Part shown: positions 39,831 through 53,033 of the stretch, piece after piece
Position numbering within the stretch: position 1 is the stretch's first letter
How the letters are laid out: every line of letters starts with the position of its first letter
Assembly (NCBI RefSeq): GCF_037975245.1
Contig: NC_092569.1
Location: 13,722,501 to 13,786,500 of the forward strand
Reading direction: 5' to 3'
Source of the DNA: Apostichopus japonicus
Lineage: Eukaryota > Echinodermata > Holothuroidea > Aspidochirotida > Stichopodidae
DNA: 64,000 bases
Notes under the pieces: generated by a model
Databases searched by the model: none
Told to the model about the DNA's origin: nothing
The model's input: the letters and a program-made list of their open reading frames with translations, nothing else
Translations under genes and position numbers: made by a program

Positions 39831-42800
39831 TTACACATCTAAGGAAAAACTCTGCAGTTGTCTTGGCTTGAAGTTCCTCACTGAAAGTTGAAATGGTGAC
39901 TTTGCTGTAAGAAAAAAAGAGAGAAGCAATTAAAAAGTTTTGATTATTTGAAAATTGAAACACATAGGCCAAAGAAATACACTTGCAAAGAATTTTGAGG
40001 ATTAAAATAAATTGTTGTATATAAAGCTATTTATCAAATTTCTAAAGCTAAAAGGGGCACTTTTGAATTGTTCACAAATTTGTCAAAACCTTTCAAAACT
40101 CTTCAGTGAGTTTGGTTTATCAATACAACTTGATAATTATTCTCAAGATTGGGTAGTGTCCTCTATGAAATGAAACAAAAGGGCAGTAAAATAAACAGAC
40201 AATATGGTCTTTGTGCTGTTGTAAATAACCTTTAATTTAAGAAACAATTGCAAGTCAGAAAATAATCGACATAGTTTGATGAGACTCAGCCTCTTTATTC
40301 TAGGAACTCTCTCATCTCTCTTTATGCTGGGATGTTTTTTTTCCACCTAAGGTTAATAATCAGGGATGAGCCTGGGATAAAAAAAAATCATGGAACTTTG
40401 CAAAAATTGCGGTATAGGCTCCAGTTTGTGAATGCTACAGTCAGTTAGGATAATAGTTTTTTTTTCCTGAGGTAGAAAAGAATTCACGGATATTCCGCGA
40501 TCTCGCGGAAAAAGCTCTTGCCTGTATAATAGTTTAGATACCAAGTATGAACACCAAACATGATGTAATTTTTGAGTTATCATGTGTCCAAGGTCTTCCA
40601 ACTTTGACCTCTCCTGACTTGAATTTATCTTTGACCTCCAGCAATTTTGATCTTATAACCACCAAGGGCGATGAACATACCAAGTACGAACAGCTAAGAT
40701 GAACTGTTTTGAGTTAGTGTTTACAAGATTGGGCATCACATACATACAGACGCCCATGGACGCACACACACAGCAGAAACAGTGTGAACTTACTTGGAGG
40801 AGTAGTCAATTTAGATGTAAGGGAGACAATAGGTTCCATCAGCCCCTTCCTGTTGGCTACCGTCACTTCAAATAAAGGAACTAAAAGAAGTAGATCAGAC
40901 TTATAAGTTGAGTTCAACTTACATATTTTGGACAATAATCATAATAATAATAATAATAAAATAAGAATTTGTAAAGCGCTTTTATCCAGTTAAGAAAACT
41001 GCTCAGAAGCGCTGCAGGAGCAAAGTACCCAAAATGGACACAACAGTTATTAAACTAATGGATATGCATTCATGAATAAGAACGTCTTGAGTTCTTTTCT
41101 GGAAAGTTAACACAGGCTGGATTGTTTTCACATGTAAGGGGAGACTGTTCCAGAGCTGTGGAGCTGATCTAGCAAAGCAACAATGAAATAAATTCCAAAG
41201 TGGATACAATTATAATGAAAGGATGGCTTTAGTGTTGCAAGAAACAATTAAGTGAAAATAACATGAAATGGAAAAATTTGTGTAGTGTGGATCCTTCTTG
41301 CCCTTGCAAATTTATCGGAAACAAAATGTGGACAGCACTCTTCAATCGAAAAGAAAAAAAAACTTCCGCAGAACCTTCTTTGAGCAACATTCATTTTTTA
41401 CTCTTTGTTCATATTTTACTCATAAATTTTCAAAGAGCAAAAGAAACTATTGCTTAGAGTAATGGTATTCATATAGTAAAAGACTTTCTCTTTCACAACC
41501 TTTCTGCTTGGAACTTCCCAGTTGATTGCTGTTTCTGCTTTTGTTTTTTATTTGTTTTAAGTACAAACCTCACAAAATTTAACCATGCATGGCTGTGCTT
41601 TGTAAACATATCCTTAAATGCTAGTTAAAAAATCAATGAGTTTTAATAACCCTAAAACTTTTTGAATAACAAGTCTGCACTAATAGATTTGACTTTTGAA
41701 CTTGTTCTCACAGACTTACTTTTCTCCTTTTTGGCCCATTTACTGGCCTTATCAAAATCTACCTCTCTCTCTTGATTCAGATCGGCCTTGTTACCGATAA
41801 TAATGAGGGAAATCTGGGAAAAGAAAACATGCATTTCAATCAAATGAGTACTGCATGTTCTGAAAGGTGTAGCAAAGATGAAGATGGGAATTGAATCAAC
41901 GTTTGTTTTTGTATTTTTCTCTGTAAAGTATATCTAATGCCTCAAGCTTAACCTTAAGGACACACAAAAAAAAAGAGGAAAAAACCAAGACAGATTTATT
42001 TTTCTCACAAATAGGACATTACAATGAATCTGACTTAATGTATAGTGATGGTGTATATGTTTACAACGGTTTCTTGATTTGACCTCTGATGACACCAAAT
42101 GACCTTTGCCCTCCGCCAAAAACAAAAGCCTTTTTGTACTGAATGTGGTACTTCTACACACGAAATATGAATTTGGTCTGACATGCCCTTCTTGAGATAT
42201 CGTGTTTACAAGCTGGGCGTGCCAAATGCACTCACACACGCACACACACACATGTTTGTATTACATTCAGACCGAGGACCCCATTGTATTTTCGATTGTT
42301 CAAATCCACGTACCCTAACCTTAACAATACCCCATACAATAGAACTCTTCCGAGGACGTGGTGATTCTTTAGAAACCACAACCAAGGACCTGAAATTCTT
42401 TTGTTCAAGTCCTCGGTCAGAATACAAAACAAACACACACATACATACCTACACACATACGCCATCATGAATGCAAAGGTTACGATTATCATTAAAACCA
42501 AAATATACACCAACGTTGATTAAAAGCGAAACGCTGTCCATTATGAAAAGCTATGTCAAATCAAAACTATAACGTGCGACATCTTACAGATACCAAGTAG
42601 AGCCAAGTCTAAGAAACCATCAATTTTATTTAATCAGTAATTTACCTCTCGTTTCTCTCGCTCTTTTATCCTGTCGACTTCTCTTTTGACCTTCTCTACA
42701 AATCTGAACGTATCCACACTAGTGATGGTGTAGACAAGAATCATTCCCTGTCGAAAAATGCAAAAAAAAAAGGTGTCCATAACTGATCCAAACTCACCCA

Positions 42801-45800
42801 TTAAACTGATAAGATGTTTGTCAGCATCTTTGGGAGATCTTGTAAGTATACAATTGTATAAAGTAACATTCCTATGGAACGATTATACCTGTATGATTGT
42901 GTTCAGGCATCACTTGATGGCCTTTAGTGACATCACCTGCATTTTGCATCTTAGGAGGTTGAGGCAGAGAGGGATGAGGGGATGGAAGGGGGGGGGTTTA
43001 GATTATACACGGCAAAAGGACAATATTGAAGAAATGTCACCCAGGATAGAGCCTGGAATTGGAAACTAAACATTTTGATTGACAACTCAATCCTACTCCC
43101 CTAATTACACTTGACCTTTGATCACCACAGTTTTATGCCAAGTATACAGTCCTCTTGCAAGGGAATACTAAAATCATACTACACATGATCTTGGTCGAAG
43201 TTTGAAGAGCAATCTTCACTGTAATGTAGTCACGGGTAAGCCATCCACAACAGTTTGTTAACATGCAAATCTGTATGGGCAGTAGCAAGAGGGTTTTTCT
43301 GTGATCTTCATCAGGCTCCGGTTTACGTCAAATTCTCCACTAAAATAAAGTTTTTATACAGTATATAGAAACTGGCTCAAAGGTTGGAAAGAGACAACAA
43401 AAAAAAAACAATACTCACATCGGCAATATTGTAAAAGTGCCTGGGGAGTTCTGGATTACTCTGAGAATCCTGGGAGGGGCAAAGAGAAAGTGAAATTGAA
43501 TTTCATCAGACATAATTTTTGTTTGGGTTGTATAGGTCAAGGATGTTAACTGTTGTCTATACAGATCGGAATTGAACCATGTAAGTTCTGGAGTGGAGGT
43601 GACTGAGTTTTTTAACACAATACATACCTGCTTTATAGTCTAGTGATGCCACAGAAAGCACAGATTTATCTCTAATTATTTTTTAATTCTGGGGCATCTA
43701 AGAATAAATCTTGTAATTATCAGGCATCAAAGTTTTGCTTTTCCTTCATATAAAAGACTGACAACTTAATGAAGTTTTCAGAGAGCAACTGCAGAGCTCC
43801 ATATCATTGTTCGACCAGATCTGGAATTTAGCAAATCTTGTTACTGATATCAATTATGGTAGCATTGCCATACCATTATCAAATACTATCATTTACTTTA
43901 GTAAGGTTTACTTTCCTCTTGAAATAGTAATGTTTACTTTCCTCTTGAAAATATGAACAAACAGAAAAGCAAATAAGAAAAGATTTCATTGCCTCAAGGG
44001 GCTATTACACCACACAGTATACCAAGAGGCAGAACCCAGTCCATGAATTACATTTAAATTTGATAGTTCACAATTTTATATTCAAAGGGTAGAAGCAGAG
44101 AGGGGGGGGGGGGGGGTTGATTGTTGGCCAGAATCATCTACTTTGTACTAAAGAGAGGAAGAAGTCTGTTTCAGCAGAGGTTGTCATTATGTGGAGTGCA
44201 GACTGTGCAGTGCAATTTTTTTCCAGCGCATCGAGATGTTTTTAATGTTTTTGGGCGTTATATGAACTGTATATTATTATTTTTAAATTACTTACCAAAC
44301 CTTCGGTATCATAAAATCTTATTCCCTCCTTTTGGGGGGGGGGGGGTTGTAGGATTGTTGGCCAAAATTCTCTCCTTGGGGGGGGGGGTAGGATTGTTGG
44401 CCAGAAGCACCTATGCAGGGGTTCTGTGGAGTACAGTGCAAATTACTTACCAAACCTTTGGTATCATAAAATCTTATTCTCTCCTTTGTTCCTCTGTTAG
44501 TTTCCACTGTTGCTTCATATACATCTTCTATTGTGGGGAATGTCTCGCCCTAGGAAGGTTACAAAATAAGACAGTGAGTGATCAGTTTACCTTACAGAGC
44601 ATTTCATATAAAAAAATGAAATAAAAAGTGAACAAAAAGTATTGATTTATAAAATGTGTCACGGTTAATTTCAGGTTAAAAACAAAAAATAAACATAATT
44701 GTTTGTTGAATGTCTGTTATTCCAATGCTATGATCTTACAGAATCAATTACTAACTGCTGATTATTATTATTATTATTAATTAAGTAGATGAATCAGGTA
44801 GCTGGGAAACCCTATACTACATTGCAACCTGGTTAACAGAAGGATTTAGGCAGAAAGTTGTTTATTTCCCACTTGAAATGTTGTATAATATTGAGTGCTG
44901 GTTTCTATAGCTATTGTAATCTTGAGTAAGATTGCAAACCATTCTTTTGGGTTTTAATGTTATTGTTATAGCCACGCGATGTTGGCATACCATTGTAATG
45001 TTAATTTGCACATGTTGTTGTAGTTGTATGCATCTCAGTTATGTTGGTAATTGTGTTAGTGTAATTGTGTGTTCTTTGTTAAGTGTCTTAGATATATATG
45101 GTAAGGAGCCGAGGCTCAAGTAGTCTAGATTGGGTCTCAGCCGACGCACGTTGTCGGATAGTTAATAGATAAGAAAGAGTTCCACGCCGTCTCAGTTTCG
45201 TGTTTAGTTGTGTACATATATTTTACCTGTCTCGTACTACTACGACAGGATCCACGTCGTAGCCGAATTATCTGGTGATATGGCTAACGTTACACTATTC
45301 CAGTTTCTAAGACATTTACCTATAAACTATGCTTAATCTGTTGAATGCTCCTTTAAAGCTAAATTGAGCATGACATCAGCTACATAGTGCAATAATAGTT
45401 CTAATAAATCAATCAGCAAACGGTTCTCTTAACGTCATATATATAAACAACAGAAAACCCTTGGATGGTATTCAAACCAAGTGTCCTTGACAAATTTGTA
45501 TCACATTGTAAACATTCCAACAAGTCACATTTTTGTCCTAAGTAATACATCTTAGGAACTGACCTGATCGCCTGTGTCTTAGGCTAAGCAGTCCAGCAAC
45601 TTTAACTATTGAGCCTCAGTTAGATTTAACAGATATATTTAAAATGGTTATAGAAATACAAACTGGTATCAGTATTTTTCAATGACCTTCAATATACTGT
45701 ACATCTATAGTTTCGTGACTTGAGTCAGCCCTAAAGAAGAGGCACCTTCGCAGGGGTCACACTAACCTTTCCAATGTTGTGGTTGCCATACAAGATTTGT

Positions 45801-45868
45801 TCCACCATGGCAGTTTTGCCAACAGCTACTGCGCCACAAACGATCAGCCTGCATGCAGGCTTACCCAT
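39831..45868 (-). CDS. NKIRAS: kappaB-Ras-like small GTPase (NKIRAS family)
   Basis: Complete gene with seven coding exons: 45868-45767, 44549-44451, 43469-43419, 42747-42646, 41813-41720, 40880-40794, 39904-39831. All borders are gt/ag and phases chain to 609 nt (202 residues plus TAA). G1 reads GAVAVGKT, so the Ras Gly12 and Gly13 positions are Val and Ala. G3 reads DTKGL, with Leu where Ras has the catalytic Gln. G4 reads GNKADL. There is no CAAX lipid box; the end is FSLDV. These are hallmarks of kappaB-Ras, which binds the IkappaB PEST region and restrains NF-kappaB, and also affects Ral. Human forms are about 190 residues. Whether it is NKIRAS1 or 2 cannot be said. The ATG at 45868 starts [12 protein letters not shown] with a good context (AACCATGG). 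Confidence 0.94.
44287..44490. repeat. Tandem duplicate of a kappaB-Ras exon end and donor
   Basis: AATTACTTACCAAACCTT through GGTATCATAAAATCTTATTC occurs at 44287-44330 and again at 44444-44490. The second is the true 3' end of exon 44549-44451. The first is a decoy half-exon 157 bp downstream in the intron, with its own intact donor. Long G runs lie between them. Confidence 0.9.
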
Positions 45869-47930
45869 GGTTGAATTCCTTCACTCGCTTAACCAGTGAC
45901 TGGCTCTAAATATGAGAGAACAATACAAGGTACTATAAATGGAGACTTCTTGTATAACTTCAAACAAATCAAATCCATATATACCACATACGCAATACTC
46001 TACAGGTATCTGGGTAGTGCTCGAGACGTGTCACTTCTAATGTGCTGGTAAAACATGTATGCATACATACTAGCATGGTATGGTGAGCTATGGGGAAACT
46101 TAAGACATCAAACGGGAAATATATGTTCAATGTCATAGAAATTCAATCAAACATACTATTATACAACTTCTGCAATGTATTACATGATATTCTATATATT
46201 CCAAGTTTTGTAAAAGGCACACTGAAGGAGTTGCAAGTTGGACCAAATGTGTCAAGAGATGCCATCAAAACCTACCGACCATAAGGGGGTCATGTGATGT
46301 TCCACTGTAGCACCTAACTCTTTTAGTATTCCTTGAATGTGTATTCAATGAATAGCTAGAATGTCCCAATCGTGTAGCTGCTACAGTCCTGTTGAAACTT
46401 AGCAACCACAGAACTTTTGTTGTGATGCCTGCATCATTGCTTAATGCAATTTTAAATTCCAATGTTGCTACTTTCTTCCAAATAATCAAACTGCAGATCT
46501 ATGAAATAAATGTAGCATAGCAGGACTATATGAAATGTACAAAGGCATAATCAACAGAGGACAGGATTTGCTGTTCCTTGGCAACACAAGTCTCCTTACT
46601 GTAATGTATATGACTGCAAAATGTGTGTGATGTGTTACGGGAGACCACCAAAGGCAATCTATTTAGAATTTGACTGTAAGATGTACCAATAGTATTAGTA
46701 GCTGGAGTCCATGCACATCAAATCTTTTCTGACACAGAAAGGTAAATCTGAACATCATTATCATCAAAGCAATTATTCTTAAATTTACTGTCAATGCCAA
46801 CTGGAGTGGCGGTCTTTTATCTATGTAACTCTTATCACTTCGAATTGACAAAGGGTTAAATAATATGTATTGTTAGTAGCACGTCACATGGCCCTCCGTG
46901 CTTGGTACGTTTTCTTACTGTGTACTTCTAGATTTTTGTATATTTCAATGCTACTGTACAGGAGGTGGATGGATAATGCAAAGGACTATCTAGACTAACT
47001 TAACATTACTACTTCTCGACCACAGTAGCAAGAAACATTAAATCCTTTATCAGAAAAATCTCAGCAAAATATACATCATAGTTGTTCATACTAGTTAAGG
47101 CTACATGCATCATTACAATTCTGAGGAGTAAAACGATAATACAGCTCAAGTAAAATTTGGTTATCTACCGTGAGGATATAACATAACGTTCGGCTATTTG
47201 CCACTACCGATAGACAACGTTATCATAATCTACTGTATGCGCTTGGCCAATTTTACAGGTCGCCTTGTTTACTTATTACCAGTACCAATTCCGCTACAAC
47301 AGTTCATTTACAATTACAGTGAGTAGGCCTAGGCTGCAGTACATTATTAACTGTAAGTGTAATAGGCATATCCTATCGAAGTTTGTTTCTTAGTTTAGTA
47401 ACAAAACACTAACACGGATGCACTGTTTCGTCTGTCTTCCTTTATCTTCTCTTGTGAGTTGTAAAATGTTAGGTCAAACGTTATCGTCACCGTTCCGGTG
47501 ACTTGTTAACTAGATATGTAGATTTCGTAATTTACACTTGCCTAACTCAACCAGTAACATTTAGTAACAAACCTTGATTAGTCACAACCCTAAGATTAAC
47601 AGCTGACGTGACCAGTGAGCAAGTGAGCCTAGCGCTAGTAGATCTCAACGACTAATAAGTCATTATCTACATGAATACATAAACACAACATGTAGGTACA
47701 GTTACAAATCTCTTCCCAAAGCCTCGATCATGAGAAGGAAAAGATGTCGTCGTTGAAGGCGCGTTGTCATAACACCTCCAACCATCCATGTGTGAGGAAT
47801 CCAATGGGCCAATTAGATCATATCCGTATATGTAGAAGAGGGAAATGGGGTGCCAGGGAGCGGGGTTGCTTGCACTCCAGGGATGGCCCCATTTGCGAGT
47901 GTCCATATAGTTGTATGTATGCATGTATTT
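45869..47930. other. 5' flank of the kappaB-Ras gene
   Basis: No coding exon supported. A possible 5'-UTR acceptor (CATATTTAG) lies about 35 bp upstream of the ATG on the minus strand, so a noncoding first exon is likely further right. Confidence 0.4.
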
Positions 47931-48153
47931 TAGATCCTCCTGCAAGCAGGAACACTCGAAGAAGCCTCATTGGCTTATCAAAGCCGCAAGCTGACCGAAG
48001 TCAGTCTCTTAGAGTCATATTTATCGTCCATGATCGTGAATTGTCAATTGTCAATAACTCTGCAACTGGACGACATGCATTATCTTAGACTTAGAGTGAC
48101 TCGAACTGGGGACCTTATGATTGAAAGGCACCGAAGTTAACCACTGAGCTATT
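47931..48153 (-). mobile_element. tRNA-derived SINE
   Basis: Near full-length copy of the 19183 family: minus-strand head with AGCTCAGTGGTTAAC and GTTCGAGTCACTC, shared body, CATA-type tail at its left end. Confidence 0.85.
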
Positions 48154-48989
48154 ACTACGTTGTACAAACAAAGGTTGTACACTGCAAACCAAAGGGATAA
48201 CATTACAGAAAATTATGCGGTCACTCCCTCCAAATCATTAATGCACATATCTCAAGTTTATTCGTATATAAAACTAGAATTGAACTTGTCAAATAGTCAA
48301 TCTTTGATGAATTTGATGGGAGTTGCAGCTATTTTCATGATTTATGATGTCTATTAGAGTGATTAGGACACTGTTGCTCAAAGGTGACTGTAGACCTTAA
48401 ATTCTATAAATGACTAAACAAACTTGTCTTATTCGTGAATTTCTAGCTTCTTAAAGCCTTTGTGTTGATATTTATGATTCTTGAAGCAGTATTTATTATA
48501 TACGACTTGAATTTCAGATTGGTTGATAAAATTTCACGGTCACTTTCTTTCAAATATTTTCTTATACACATTTCCTCAGACTCATTCATTGAATTGTGTC
48601 CAATTAATATGGTTATGCTGAAAATAGATGCGAGTAAAGCTATGCTGACCCGAGAGATTGCATCACCTCATCTTCCAAGGATCTGTCCATACAATTATAC
48701 GATTCAGAGAGAGATTTTTTTCCTCAGAAACAGTCTATAGCTTGTTGGTATACCGCACCACAATAAGAGAAGTACACGTCCACCTGAACGATTAACCATT
48801 GTCGTACATTGACCTACTGTGACCTACTGTATTGAATGTGTTTTGGCTTTTTCATCACCGTGCTCTTCTTTTTTATGCAGTGGATGTTGAAGAGGACGAA
48901 ATATCTACTGATTATCTAAGATTCTGGAGGATTGACAAATGGCATGCTCATGACACTATTTTTACAGAGACTTAAAATCATTATATATT
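48154..48989. other. Intergenic, no gene seen
   Basis: No exon or repeat supported. Confidence 0.4.
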
Positions 48990-49070
48990 CTGATGTCAAT
49001 CCGGTCATCATTGTCTCTGTCACGGGTACTGGAAGATTCCCAGAGTTCCAAAAACATGGAATCATAAGCA
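48990..49070 (-). pseudogene. Relic of a fibrinogen-domain C-terminal exon
   Basis: The minus strand shares TATGATTCCATG, GGAACTCTGGGAA and AGTACCCGTGACAGAGACAA with exon 59078-58780. Translation gives AYDSM, then SSTRDRDNDDR at the calcium-site region. The acceptor and all later sequence (GGWW onward) are lost, so it is a dead fragment of about 80 bp. Confidence 0.75.
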
Positions 49071-49370
49071 TCATGGAAGCATGATTTCGAAACAATACAA
49101 AAAAGATAACAGCGCAAAGCTAAATTTGGAAACGTTTATTAACACTTATTCCTATTAATGTGCTTGATAAATTGATACATACAAAGTGACGGAGGGAGAA
49201 TTCGAAATGGTAAACATGTTTTCGGAGAAGAATATAGAACTAGGGAGAGGACCTGTAGGTTTAAATTTTCAATGTTTCGGGAACGGTTGTCCTACGAAAA
49301 CACGCAAGGAATTTCCGTTGGCAGAAATTGTTAATCTTACAGTGAGATAAACGCATTCCTTAGGAAATCT

Positions 49371-49660
49371 ATCACTGTAATAGAATTAACACTCTAAAAA
49401 GAAACGTCTTTTGAAAACGCGTTGTTGCGTTATTTTCTAAACATTCCGTTAAACAGCATCGTCCCCCGTGGTTGTGCGCATTGGCTAATGGTGTTAATCC
49501 AGTTCTATAAACACTGCCATGTGTTTCCAAAGTTGTGATCGCGTAACGATATTGAGCTCGACGTATGCCTCAAATGTTTTTATCAACACCAGCGTCTTTG
49601 TGGTATATTAATATTAGCAGCACGGCCCAACAGTATTAGCACCCAAGTGTTAATAGCAAA
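49371..49660. repeat. Possible MITE related to the 53.6-53.8 kb repeat
   Basis: Starts CACTGTAATAGAATTAACAC and contains AACGCGTT and GGTGTTAAT motifs also present, inverted, at 53640-53812. Borders are unclear. Confidence 0.35.
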
Positions 49661-51548
49661 TGATGTCACGAATTAAGCCACGCCTTCTTCAGACGCGTTG
49701 ATATGACTCGCGACACGCGAACGTCGTACGCCTGCATTGCCTACCTAATTGTCATCATCACCTCCTGATTTGCCGTTCTGTACCAGTCAGATTGAAACGA
49801 AAAGAAGAGGTATTTTGCAGTCTGCTTAAATTTTGCATTGCCTAGATTAATAGGGTGAAATATTGGACATGAACATTAAACATAGGCCTAGACCTAGCGA
49901 CCGTCAGGCCAGAAGTGTAAAACTAAAAGGCGGCAAATAGCCTAACGTTAACTGACGCTACACATTGACACAAAACGGAATGCAGATAGCCTAACGTGCT
50001 GTCTGCTAACTTGCGTCAACAATGCTAAGTTGGACGCAGTCAGTACGGTGGGCTATTTAGCCCTTAGCTGCTAAGTTGGACACAGTCAGTAGGCTATTTA
50101 GGCCTAGGCTAGGTCTATGGTTTATTACGGGCCTAGGTTTGGGATCATATCTGCCTATTCAGTGAACATCCACAAACTGACAAAGGAAGCATATGAAACC
50201 ATGAATATGATCAGAAGAAATAGGGCTAGCCTAGGCTACCTGGCTCATATTTAGAATCTGTGACTGAACTAGCCCTACTTCATACCCAGAATGTAATTAT
50301 AATGATGGTGTGTCGTTCTCAAAAAGCACTCCTGTACTGACTTAGTGCACAGTGCGATGTACTTCCTGTCACAGATTCTAAATTATTTCCCTACGCTATG
50401 GGTCAATGTTCTTCAATTAACTAGAGGATTAAAGGTAGTGTGCGAAATTCATTTCTTGGGGCCGTTTGGGCTGGATTGTCTTAGCGGTACCGCTTTCTTT
50501 GGACTGTCTTATGACGGTGCCGCACCTGCTGGCCAGGAGAAGGACCGTCATATTTAAGGATACCTAGGAGCAAACCCACAAACAAGCGCCATCGCTAGGC
50601 CTTAACTCTTTGTGATAACTTGTAATTTTGATGTGTTTGTTTGTTTCCCCAAAATTAATAGCCTGATCAACAATAAACATGGGCATTACATCACTATAAT
50701 GTCATGAGTGTTACGTCATATACCACAGCGCACTGACGCAGCGCACAGCATGCAGTCGTGAACTTAACTTAAGTGATCATGATTTCTGAAAAGTTCCCAG
50801 ATAAGGCAGAATAATTAAAAAGGTAGAAAAAATTGTAAGAACTTAACAATACTACCTTAACCCTATTGATTAAATAAATATTAACTGTAGAAATTGTATT
50901 TCTAGCCTAGCCTAGAACTATCTAGACCTGAGTATAAGCCAAAATGGAACCGGTAAAACTAGTTAAAACTAGAACTCCCACAGTAACGTTAGCCTAACAA
51001 CAGTCAAAATGCATTAGGCCTAAGTAATCTGCTAAACAGGTTGGACTTGGTCGTAATTAAAACCGATTTTCCCTAGGCACTAACTAGACAGTTACTGATA
51101 TTTAAGTTGTATTTTGTGAAACTTGTCATTTCCTAACCTGCTAAAACAGCTCGTAATGTAATAAATACTTGTAATTATCTAACACAGACCGGCAATACCA
51201 CCGGCAAAGTGTGCTGAAGCTAGCATGTCAATGTGACACTATGTTGCTAACGGTACTTATAAGTAAATTAAGCCGCAGTTTGTGTTAGGGGCCATTTCCT
51301 TGCAACCAAGCCCCTGACTCGGATGGAACTTAGTGGAGCACCTATAGTATATGTGTGTGGTTACTGGGTAGTGTGTCATCTCATCTCATTACTCTCCATA
51401 TCTTTTCTCAAGACAATATGCACCTCTTCAAAATAACATTTATTAGGTGCATTCTTTCAGCATCAGTCATCACATACAACTAGAAGTCATGCTCATTTGT
51501 GATAAGATAATGTTGATGATTTGAAATGATTTTTTTCTCTCGTTTCAG
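49661..51548. other. Intergenic, no supported gene
   Basis: Contains short GCCTAGGCTA-rich stretches. An upstream exon for the 51549 candidate gene could lie here, but none is supported. Confidence 0.35.
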
Positions 51549-53033
51549 ACGGTGCATTCATCGCTGAACCTGTTGCAGTCCCTTGAGAAGAAGGTTGCGG
51601 TCATAAAGGGTAAAGGAACAAAGTCCAAAACTGTATTTACAATATTGGAGGTATGACTTGTTCCTTTTTGTTAGTCATTCATTTCAAAGGTTATATCGGT
51701 AGAATTGTCACACTCAACCATAGTGGCAACCCGCAAAAACCCAAGCAAAATTTAGGTGTGGTGATCAATTATGATGGGTTCCAATGGAAATATGCAAACT
51801 GAGAAGCAGTGTGTTACCTCAGGACACTGTGTCATTGAAGTTAATCTTCATACCTATACCCATACTAGGGGTTGGGTTGTCTGTCCCTGCATTGTATAAT
51901 CCGCTAACAGTATACTATACGAATAATGAACCCCCAAGCTGACGTTTAGTCGATGCAGCGTGAAAATGGAGAAACCTACTATTACATAATGTTTTTGTGA
52001 TAGTCGAGGGGGAAAGCAAAATACCTGTTCAATGCAAAGTCAATGCAAAATTAACATTTTTGAAACTCTGTCACACAAGAATGGCGAATCTGATTTGAAT
52101 AAAACTTCACAGAATTTTGAGGAATATAGAGATGCAAGCATGAAGTGACTCTGGAGAAGATATTTACCTTGCACTTTTCACTAAATGGAGGAATGAAAAA
52201 TCAGCAATTACTGGGAAACTCAAAGGGGCCTACATTTGGTTCCCCTCGGGACGTCATTGAACCCGTATGATTAATTTAGGAAACACAGAAATGAAATGAG
52301 TTCAAAACTCAAATTTTGAGATGCAGGGTTTGGTAATATGCTCTTGCCATCTATGTGGTTACAAAGCAATCCGCTGCACCTCCAAAAATGTAAGTTTGCA
52401 CTTGAATAGACCATCAAAAAAATGTATTCATTTGCCTGTTATAGTCAATCAGCTCCATGGGTTCAGAAAAGTCAGGCCGGAGGTATGACCAGCCTTAAGG
52501 GACTACTGAATGGAAAACCTTGGATTGCAGATTTTGTTTATACCACGAAGAACAAAACAACCCTAACGTAATAAATTATTATGATAAAGTAACGCAGCAT
52601 TCTTGTGTGCAGAAAGTCACAATTATGTGTTTCTATAACAAATGAGCTGTTTTGATATTTGAGGTCAAAGGTTATTATTCGGTCCCTTATAGTTTCCTTG
52701 GACTGGATATCAGAGTAGGTATATATGAACGGCAACATTATTATTTATGAAATGACTTTCAAGAATATATAGTTACTGTTGATAATATTCATCCTATTTA
52801 ATTGCAGGTCGACAACATTGACATTCCGGAGGATGTCCTTTGCCCGGAAGCTTGGCGTGAAGGATAAAGCCCCTCTTGAGCTCCGCATCCTAACCATCGA
52901 CAATGACATCAAAACGATTTATGCTGTTGGTGAAGGTGTATTCATTGACTGTGGAACAAACAATTCCCTTGAAGCAATTATTGCTCTGCTGGGTGGATAT
53001 TACATTTTTGACTTGAACTATCCGGCCATATAA
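51549..53033 (+). CDS. Unrecognised two-exon gene candidate, possibly frame-broken
   Basis: Exon A, 51549-51650 (102 nt, phase 0-0), lies between acceptor ...TCTCGTTTCAG and donor GTATGACT and reads TVHSSLNLLQSLEKKVAV onward. Exon B starts at 52808 after ...TTTAATTGCAG. In exon A's frame exon B stops after 20 codons (...CPEAWREG). In another frame it is open to 53033 and ends ALLGGYYIFDLNYP. That ending resembles the LF..YY.FNL.YP motif I recall at the C-terminus of a poorly characterised animal family; this is unverified memory. The longer frame looks like the ancestral one, so a missed exon, alternative acceptor or frameshift is likely. Confidence 0.4.

Noticed and set aside
44121-44624. 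167-codon plus-strand open frame
   Set aside because: It runs through poly-G tracts and antisense to a kappaB-Ras exon. Composition is not protein-like.
44879-45248. Possible solo LTR (starts TGTTGTATAATA, ends CTACTACGACA)
   Set aside because: No target duplication, primer-binding site or second copy could be seen; TG...CA-like ends alone are weak.
50345-50557. 70-codon plus-strand open frame upstream of the 51549 candidate
   Set aside because: No acceptor or donor supports it as an exon and no family was recognised.
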